Below, piece after piece: positions 5,168 through 9,381 of a stretch of DNA of 9,381 nucleotides. This stretch comes from an uncultured Novosphingobium sp. (GTDB lineage: Bacteria; Pseudomonadota; Alphaproteobacteria; Sphingomonadales; Sphingomonadaceae), in NCBI GenBank assembly GCA_938005655.1, contig CALLNA010000163.1, positions 1-9,381 on the forward strand. Direction: 5' to 3'. The notes under the pieces were generated by a model. It had not been told where the DNA came from, did not search any database, and saw only the letters and a program-made list of their open reading frames with translations. Numbering within the stretch: the stretch's first letter is position 1; each line of letters opens with the position of its first letter. Position numbers and translations under genes: made by a program.

Positions 5168-6505
5168 ATGACCGTCACCACCCGCTTCGCCCCCTCGCCC
5201 ACGGGACGGCTTCACGTCGGCAACGTCCGCATGGCGCTGCACAACTGGCTGCTGGCGAAGCGGAGCGGGGGACGCTTCCTGCTGCGGATCGACGACACCG
5301 ACACGGAGCGCAGCCGCGAGGACTATGTCGAGGACATCCGCGCCGATCTCGCCTGGCTCGGCCTGACGCCGGACGGCGAGGAGCGGCAGTCGGCGCGCTT
5401 CGCCCTCTACGAGGCCGAGTTCGCGCGGCTCGCTGCGGCGGGCCGTGTCTATCGCTGCTACGAGACCGCGCAGGAGCTGGACCTCAAGCGCAAGGTCCTG
5501 CTCGGCCGCGGCCTGCCGCCGATCTACGACCGCGCCGCGCTGGCGCTGAGCGAGGCCGACCACCAGGCCAAGGCGGCGGCGGGCGAGCGCCCGCACTGGC
5601 GCTTCCTGCTCGACCGCGACTCCGCCATCGCATGGCAGGACGGCATCCGCGGGCCCCAGCACTTCGACCCCGCGCAGATGTCCGATCCGGTCATCCGCCG
5701 CGCCGACGGCTCGTGGCTCTACATGCTGCCGAGCGTGATCGACGATGTGGCGATGGGCGTGACCGACGTGCTGCGCGGCGAGGACCACGTCTCTAACACC
5801 GCGACCCAGGTGCAGATGTTCGCCGCCCTGGGCGCCGAAGCGCCGCGCTTCGCTCACGAGGCGCTACTGGTCGGCACCGAGGGCAAGCTGTCCAAGCGGC
5901 TCGGCTCGCTGGGCGTCGTCGAGCTGCGCGAGGCGGGGATCGAGCCCGAGGCCCTGGTCGCCCTGCTCGCGCGGCTCGGCACCGCCGACCCGGTCGATCC
6001 GGCGCTGACCGCCGGGGAGCTTGCCGCCGGCTTCGACCTCGCCCGCTTCGGCCGCGCGCCCGCCCGCTTCGACGAGGCGGAGCTGCACCGGGTCAACGCG
6101 GGCATCGTCCACCGCCTGCCCTTCGCCCGCGTCGCCCACCTGCTGCCCGCGGGGATGAGCGAGGCCGGGTGGGAGGCGATCCGCCCCAACCTGGCCCATA
6201 TCGGCGAGGCGGCGGAATGGTGGGCGGTCGTCACCGGCCCGGTCGCGCCGCCGGCCATCGACGAGGCCGACGCCGGCTACCTCCTCCTCGCCGCCGACAC
6301 GCTCGAGGCCGAGCAATGGGGCGAGGACCCCTGGCACCTCCTCACCGCCTCGCTCAAGGAAGCGACCGGGCGCAAGGGCAAGGCCCTGTTCCTGCCGCTG
6401 CGCCAGGCCCTCACGGCGCGCGACCACGGCCCCGACATGGCCGCCCTGCTGCCGCTGATCGGCCAGCAGGCGGCGGTGGAAAGGCTGCGCGCGGCGGCCG
6501 CCTGA
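5168..6505 (+). CDS. gltX: Glutamyl-tRNA synthetase
   Basis: This 445-residue class I aminoacyl-tRNA synthetase charges tRNA with glutamate using ATP. The HIGH-type signature is FAPSPTGRLHVGNVR at 7-21, followed by LLRIDDTDTERSREDYVEDI. GSWLYMLPSVIDDVAMGVTD and VLRGEDHVSN lie at 181-210, and the KMSKS-type loop GKLSKRLGS at 239-247. The C-terminal helical tRNA-binding part ends LKEATGRKGKALFLPLRQAL and GPDMAALLPLIG. The zinc-ligand cysteines of the E. coli enzyme are missing; only C98 is left in that region, as in many alphaproteobacterial enzymes. Alphaproteobacteria often carry two GltX paralogs, and this could be the shorter one, so strict tRNA-Glu specificity is not assured. The frame stays open 60 codons upstream over the membrane-protein gene, but ATG 5168 is where the family N terminus begins. 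Confidence 0.95.
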   Translation: MTVTTRFAPSPTGRLHVGNVRMALHNWLLAKRSGGRFLLRIDDTDTERSREDYVEDIRADLAWLGLTPDGEERQSARFALYEAEFARLAAAGRVYRCYETAQELDLKRKVLLGRGLPPIYDRAALALSEADHQAKAAAGERPHWRFLLDRDSAIAWQDGIRGPQHFDPAQMSDPVIRRADGSWLYMLPSVIDDVAMGVTDVLRGEDHVSNTATQVQMFAALGAEAPRFAHEALLVGTEGKLSKRLGSLGVVELREAGIEPEALVALLARLGTADPVDPALTAGELAAGFDLARFGRAPARFDEAELHRVNAGIVHRLPFARVAHLLPAGMSEAGWEAIRPNLAHIGEAAEWWAVVTGPVAPPAIDEADAGYLLLAADTLEAEQWGEDPWHLLTASLKEATGRKGKALFLPLRQALTARDHGPDMAALLPLIGQQAAVERLRAAAA

Positions 6506-6542
6506 GGGAGAAGGCCATAAACGTCCGCGACGACGGAATAGT

Positions 6543-6563
6543 TATTGCAACTGACTCGCAATA
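6543..6563. promoter_or_regulatory. Fur-box-like palindrome in the promoter region of the unknown gene/fpr pair
   Basis: TATTGC (6543-6548) and GCAATA (6558-6563) are perfect inverted repeats around a nine-base centre. Over the full 21 bases, eight of ten symmetric positions pair. The layout TTGC-aactgactc-GCAA resembles the iron-responsive Fur/Mur operator type known from alphaproteobacteria, built around TGC and GCA half-sites. It overlaps a possible -35 element (TTGCAA, 6545-6550) with a TATGGG at 6567-6572 sixteen bases on. Binding there would be expected to block transcription of the downstream pair. The regulator is inferred. Confidence 0.45.
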
Positions 6564-6589
6564 GCCTATGGGAGATTCATCCCAGGCGC

Positions 6590-6594
6590 AGGAG
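6590..6594 (+). promoter_or_regulatory. Ribosome binding site of the 149-aa gene
   Basis: AGGAG seven bases before the ATG at 6602. It favours that start over a frame that stays open further upstream through the promoter region. Confidence 0.7.
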
Positions 6595-6601
6595 CGAGCC
6601 C

Positions 6602-7051
6602 ATGTACGATTTCGTCGATCAGCCGGTGGACCGCCTTTCCAACGGCGGGCGCTTCCTGCTCTGGGCGATGCGCGGCTGGTCCCACGCCAGGGCGCAAGGC
6701 GCCTGCCCGCCCGTCGCGCTGACCAAGGGCTTCGCCGGGATCGACGCGCTCTCGGCCCTGCCCGAGTTCAACATGGTCATGGCGCTGCTCAACCGCGACG
6801 CGCTGGAGCAGCTCGCCATCCAGCCGATGCGCTGCGCGCGGATCGGCGAGGACGAGGCGATCCTTTCCGGCCTCTGGCGCGACGCCGCCCTCGGCCGGAC
6901 CGAGCGGGTCGAGGCGACCCTGGCGCTGCTGGTCGAGGACCATGCGGTGACGGCGATCTCGCTCGCCGCGATGGCCACCGTGGCCCGGCTCGCCGCAGCC
7001 GGGCTCGATCCGGCCGGCCCGGCCTACGAAACGCACAAGGAAACCAAGTGA
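6602..7051 (+). CDS. Conserved-looking protein of unknown function, coupled to fpr
   Basis: This is a 149-residue soluble protein I cannot assign to a named family. It begins MYDFVDQPVDRLSNGGRFLL, continues WAMRGWSHARAQGACPPVAL, and is mostly helical. The middle carries LPEFNMVMALLNRDALEQL and the C-terminal half an Ala/Leu-rich helix pair (RVEATLALLVEDHAVTAISL, AAMATVARLAAAG). Two cysteines (C35, C78) are spaced too widely for a metal-cluster motif. There is no signal peptide or convincing membrane helix. Its TGA shares its final A with the ATG of fpr, and an AAGGAAA inside its last codons serves fpr, so the two are almost certainly one operon and translationally coupled. A promoter-proximal Fur-like palindrome suggests iron control of both. 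A role as an accessory to the reductase is inference from this arrangement only. Confidence 0.8.
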   Translation: MYDFVDQPVDRLSNGGRFLLWAMRGWSHARAQGACPPVALTKGFAGIDALSALPEFNMVMALLNRDALEQLAIQPMRCARIGEDEAILSGLWRDAALGRTERVEATLALLVEDHAVTAISLAAMATVARLAAAGLDPAGPAYETHKETK

Positions 7052-7875
7052 TGAGCAACCGCCAGACCTCCGCTCTCGCGCCCTCGGCGGCGCTGACGGT
7101 CGAGGAAGTTCGCTCGGTCCGGCACTGGAACGAGCACCTGTTCAGCTTCTCGATCTCCCGGCCGCCCTCGTTCCGCTTCCGCTCGGGCGAGTTCGTGATG
7201 ATCGGGCTGATGGACGCGGACCAGGCGGGCGGGGGCCGGCCCCAGCTGCGCGCCTATTCGATCGCCAGCCCGGCCTATGCCGACGAGCTGGAGTTCCTCT
7301 CGATCAAGGTGCCCGACGGCCCCCTGACCTCGCGCCTCCAGCAGATCCGGCCCGGCGACCCGATCTTCCTCGGCCGCAAGCCGGTGGGCACGCTCGTCAC
7401 CGACGCCCTGCTCCCCGGCAAGCGGCTGTTCCTGCTTTCGACCGGCACCGGCCTCGCCCCGTTCCTGAGCCTGGCGCGCGATCCCGATGTCTATGAGCGG
7501 TTCAGCCAGGTCCTCCTCGTCCACTGCGTCCGCCAGGTCGGCGACCTCGCCTTCCGCGACCTGCTGGAAAGCCAGCTTGCCGGCGATCCGCTGGTCGGGG
7601 ACCAGGCGCTGCTCCAGTTCCACTACCTGCCGACCGTCACCCGCGAGCCGTTCCGCACCACCGGCCGGATCGGCGACCTGATCGACAGCGGCGCGCTGTT
7701 CGGCCACCCGCTCGTCGGCGCCCAGCGGTTCGATCCGGCGACCGACCGGGTCATGCTCTGCGGCTCCACGGCGATGATCCGCGAGCTTCAGGCCAAGCTG
7801 ACCGGGCTCGGCTTCACCGAGGGCTCCAACGCCAAGCCGGGCGACTTCGTGATCGAGCGGGCCTTCGTGGATTAA
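7051..7875 (+). CDS. fpr: Ferredoxin/flavodoxin--NADP+ reductase
   Basis: This 274-residue cytoplasmic FAD enzyme moves electrons between NADPH and ferredoxin or flavodoxin. The N-terminal FAD-binding barrel holds FRSGEFVMIGL and the flavin motif LRAYSIASP at 66-74, followed by LEFLSIKVPDGPLTSRLQ. The C-terminal NADP-binding domain has FLLSTGTGLAPFLSLARDPD at 127-146, VLLVHCVRQVGDLAFRD at about 154-170 and MLCGSTAMI at 235-243. The C terminus, GDFVIERAFVD, is the extended AFV-x tail of bacterial subclass I reductases, in place of the terminal tyrosine of plastid enzymes. Such enzymes supply electrons for iron-sulfur cluster biogenesis, haem degradation, iron release from bacterioferritin and oxidative-stress defence. 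Length is typical. AAGGAAA (7037-7043) is its ribosome binding site, inside the upstream gene. The partner ferredoxin is not in this window. Confidence 0.95.
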   Translation: MSNRQTSALAPSAALTVEEVRSVRHWNEHLFSFSISRPPSFRFRSGEFVMIGLMDADQAGGGRPQLRAYSIASPAYADELEFLSIKVPDGPLTSRLQQIRPGDPIFLGRKPVGTLVTDALLPGKRLFLLSTGTGLAPFLSLARDPDVYERFSQVLLVHCVRQVGDLAFRDLLESQLAGDPLVGDQALLQFHYLPTVTREPFRTTGRIGDLIDSGALFGHPLVGAQRFDPATDRVMLCGSTAMIRELQAKLTGLGFTEGSNAKPGDFVIERAFVD

Positions 7876-7933
7876 GCTGGAATTTGTCCTGCTAACGTGG
7901 GAGCGGGCCGGTGCCGCAACCGTGAAACGAAGG

Positions 7934-8383
7934 CTAGGCGACCAGGAACGCGACGAACTTGCCGCTGAACCGGCCGACGACGCCGTCCTCGAACAGCAGT
8001 TGCGAAGCCACCGCGATCCGCGCCGCCTTCCGGCGGGTCAGCATCTTGAGGAACGCCGGCCAGCCTTCGGGCTCGGCAAGCGCCGAGCGGGCTTCGAACG
8101 CCCCCGTGATCGGCTTGTCATAGTCCATGTGGCTGGACTGGATGACCACCTCGCACCGCAGCCCGGCCTCCAGCAGCCGCAGGTGCAGCAGCGACCAGGC
8201 GGCGAGGATGCCGAGCGTCGCGATGCTGCCGCCGAAGGCCGTGCGTTTATGATTGATGTTCGGGCCGAGCGGCGCCGACAGGACCACGGCCTCCGCGGAC
8301 GCCGACCGGACCGAGACCTCCATCGCCGCCGAGAGCGGGATCTGTTCGTGCAGGTAGGCTTCGAGGTCGCGCGGCGAGATCAT
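7934..8383 (-). CDS. YiiD_C-type hotdog-fold thioesterase-like protein
   Basis: This 149-residue protein has a single hotdog domain of the putative-thioesterase type found at the C terminus of YiiD. The signature block is APLGPNINHKRTAFGGSIAT at about 37-56, where the N-x-N-H and T-AFGGS segments mark the catalytic helix region of hotdog thioesterases. VVIQSSHMDYDKPI in the next strands and a final GRFSGKFVAFLVA strand complete the fold. The expected activity is hydrolysis of an acyl-CoA or acyl thioester, but the substrate is unknown. In contrast to YiiD there is no N-terminal acetyltransferase domain. The ATG at 8383 is seven bases after the glnD stop, and its GAGGG ribosome binding site overlaps that stop codon (TGAGGG), so co-translation with glnD is likely. 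A longer open frame upstream overlaps glnD and is not used. Confidence 0.85.
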   Translation of the reverse strand: MISPRDLEAYLHEQIPLSAAMEVSVRSASAEAVVLSAPLGPNINHKRTAFGGSIATLGILAAWSLLHLRLLEAGLRCEVVIQSSHMDYDKPITGAFEARSALAEPEGWPAFLKMLTRRKAARIAVASQLLFEDGVVGRFSGKFVAFLVA

Positions 8384-8390
8384 CCCGCCC

Positions 8391-9380
8391 TCACGCCACC
8401 TCGACCTCGACGGTCTCCTCGCCCGCGGCTTCGAGCAGGGCCGCCTCGACCGCCTTGGCGCGGGCGGGGTCGATCTTCTCGCCCAGCAGGTCGGTGACGT
8501 AGAAGGTGTCGACCGCGCGCTCGCCATAGGTGGCGATATGGGCGGAATGGACGATCAGGCGGCTCTCGAACAGCGCGCGGGCCAGGCGGTTGAGCAGGGC
8601 CGGGCGGTCGCGGGCGCTGATCTCGACCACGGTGAAGCGGTTCGACGCCTTGTTGTCGAACTCGACGCGCGGGCGCACGGCGAAGGCCTCCATGCGCGGG
8701 CGGGCGAGCGGGCGGGCGGCGAGCTGGGGCACCAGCTTGACCCGGTTGGCCAGGGCATCGGCGATCGCGGTCTTGAGCCGGGCGAGCTGGTCCTCCTCCA
8801 TGAAGGGGCGGCCGAGCGGGTCCTGCACCAGGAAGTTGTCGACCGCCATGCCGTTGCGCGTGGTGTGGATGCGCGCGTCGATGATGTTGCCGCCGGCGAG
8901 ATGGATGGCCCCCGCGATCCGGTAGAACAGGCCGGGATGGTCGGTCGCCAGGACCATGACCAGGGTCGCCCCGCGGCCGGCGTCGTATTCGGTGGTGACG
9001 GTCAGCGGCGCGCCCTGGGCGGCGTCCATCTGCGCGAGGTTGAGGGCGATGACGTCGACCGGCTCGGCGATCCAGTAGGCGTCGCCGAGCTGGCGGCCCT
9101 GCGTCTCGACCAGCTTGCCGCGCTTGCCCAGCGCCTCGGCCACCATCGCCTTCTTCGCCGCGATCCGCTCCGTTCGGCCGTGCTGGGCGTGGCCCAGGCG
9201 CAAGCGCTCCTCGGCCGCGTCGTACAGCTCGTTGAGGAGCTGGCGCTTCCACGAGTTCCAGGTGCCGGGGCCGACCGCGCGGATATCGACGATGGTCAGC
9301 AGCAGCAGGGTCCGCAGCCGCTCCTGCGTCTGGACCACGGCGACGAAGTCGGTGATGGTCTTCCAGTCGGCGAGGTCGCG
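8391..9380 (-). CDS. glnD: Bifunctional PII uridylyltransferase/uridylyl-removing enzyme (GlnD), C-terminal third
   Basis: This is the last 329 residues of GlnD, the glutamine sensor that adds UMP to PII proteins when glutamine is low and removes it when glutamine is high. The N-terminal nucleotidyltransferase domain and most of the HD hydrolase domain lie beyond the right edge. What remains starts at the end of the HD region (DLADWKTITDFVAVVQTQER, then LLLLTIVDIRAVGPGTWNSW). Two ACT domains follow, the glutamine-binding part: the first at about visible residues 138-195 (TLVMVLATDHPGLFYRIAGA, GGNIIDARIHT) and the second at about 249-305 (FTVVEISARDRPALLNRLAR, IVHSAHIATYGERAVDTFYV). Both are intact. 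An in-frame GTG at 9338 is internal, not a start. The stop lies seven bases before the thioesterase-like gene. Confidence 0.95.
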   Translation of the reverse strand, partial: RDLADWKTITDFVAVVQTQERLRTLLLLTIVDIRAVGPGTWNSWKRQLLNELYDAAEERLRLGHAQHGRTERIAAKKAMVAEALGKRGKLVETQGRQLGDAYWIAEPVDVIALNLAQMDAAQGAPLTVTTEYDAGRGATLVMVLATDHPGLFYRIAGAIHLAGGNIIDARIHTTRNGMAVDNFLVQDPLGRPFMEEDQLARLKTAIADALANRVKLVPQLAARPLARPRMEAFAVRPRVEFDNKASNRFTVVEISARDRPALLNRLARALFESRLIVHSAHIATYGERAVDTFYVTDLLGEKIDPARAKAVEAALLEAAGEETVEVEVA

Positions 9381-9381
9381 C

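Noticed and set aside
5003..5857. 284-codon open frame on the minus strand opposite gltX
   Set aside because: Antisense shadow of the GluRS catalytic domain; repeated Arg/Val/Gly composition without recognisable domains.
6493..6502. Perfect palindrome GGCGGCCGCC at the gltX 3' end
   Set aside because: It lies in alanine codons of the C terminus and has no T run after it, so it is not a convincing terminator.
7876..7933. Possible terminator between convergent fpr and the thioesterase-like gene
   Set aside because: Only a four-pair stem around GCGG/CCGC is visible, with no T run on either strand.

Overview
The window is a dense, GC-rich stretch of a bacterial chromosome that looks alphaproteobacterial, most likely order Sphingomonadales. 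The reasons are codon use with G/C at most third positions, an RpoC tail and GluRS of alphaproteobacterial type, a Crp/Fnr regulator carrying a PVHTNR recognition helix, a DUF6894-type small protein, and a YiiD_C-type thioesterase behind glnD. The genus cannot be fixed by reading alone. There are no tRNA or rRNA genes, insertion sequences, CRISPR arrays or phage genes. I see ordinary core and near-core chromosome, not a mobile island.

Layout, left to right. The 3' end of rpoC (+) closes with a strong intrinsic terminator. A minus-strand pair follows: a DUF6894-type 85-residue protein whose stop codon overlaps the start of a Crp/Fnr-family regulator. Divergent from that pair is a 56-residue unknown protein (+), which converges on a minus-strand dinucleotide-binding oxidoreductase of the DapB-like / 2,4-diaminopentanoate dehydrogenase-like family. 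Divergent from the oxidoreductase is a tight plus-strand run: glutamine-dependent NAD+ synthetase (nadE), a 68-residue two-helix membrane protein starting one base after nadE stops, and glutamyl-tRNA synthetase (gltX). After a short intergenic region with a palindrome resembling an alphaproteobacterial Fur box comes a translationally coupled pair: a 149-residue protein of unknown function and a ferredoxin/flavodoxin--NADP+ reductase (fpr). Converging on fpr from the right edge is a minus-strand pair: glnD (PII uridylyltransferase, C-terminal third only) followed by a hotdog-fold thioesterase-like protein.

How the genes fit together. NadE makes NAD+ from deamido-NAD using glutamine, GltX charges tRNA with glutamate, and GlnD senses glutamine and modifies PII. 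The neighbourhood is therefore rich in glutamine/glutamate and redox functions, but the genes lie in separate transcription units and I infer no shared pathway. The most promising little-described item is the unknown-protein/fpr pair: overlapping stop and start, its own ribosome binding site, and a 21-bp imperfect palindrome in the promoter region suggesting iron control. I did not find a large, clearly novel multi-gene system.
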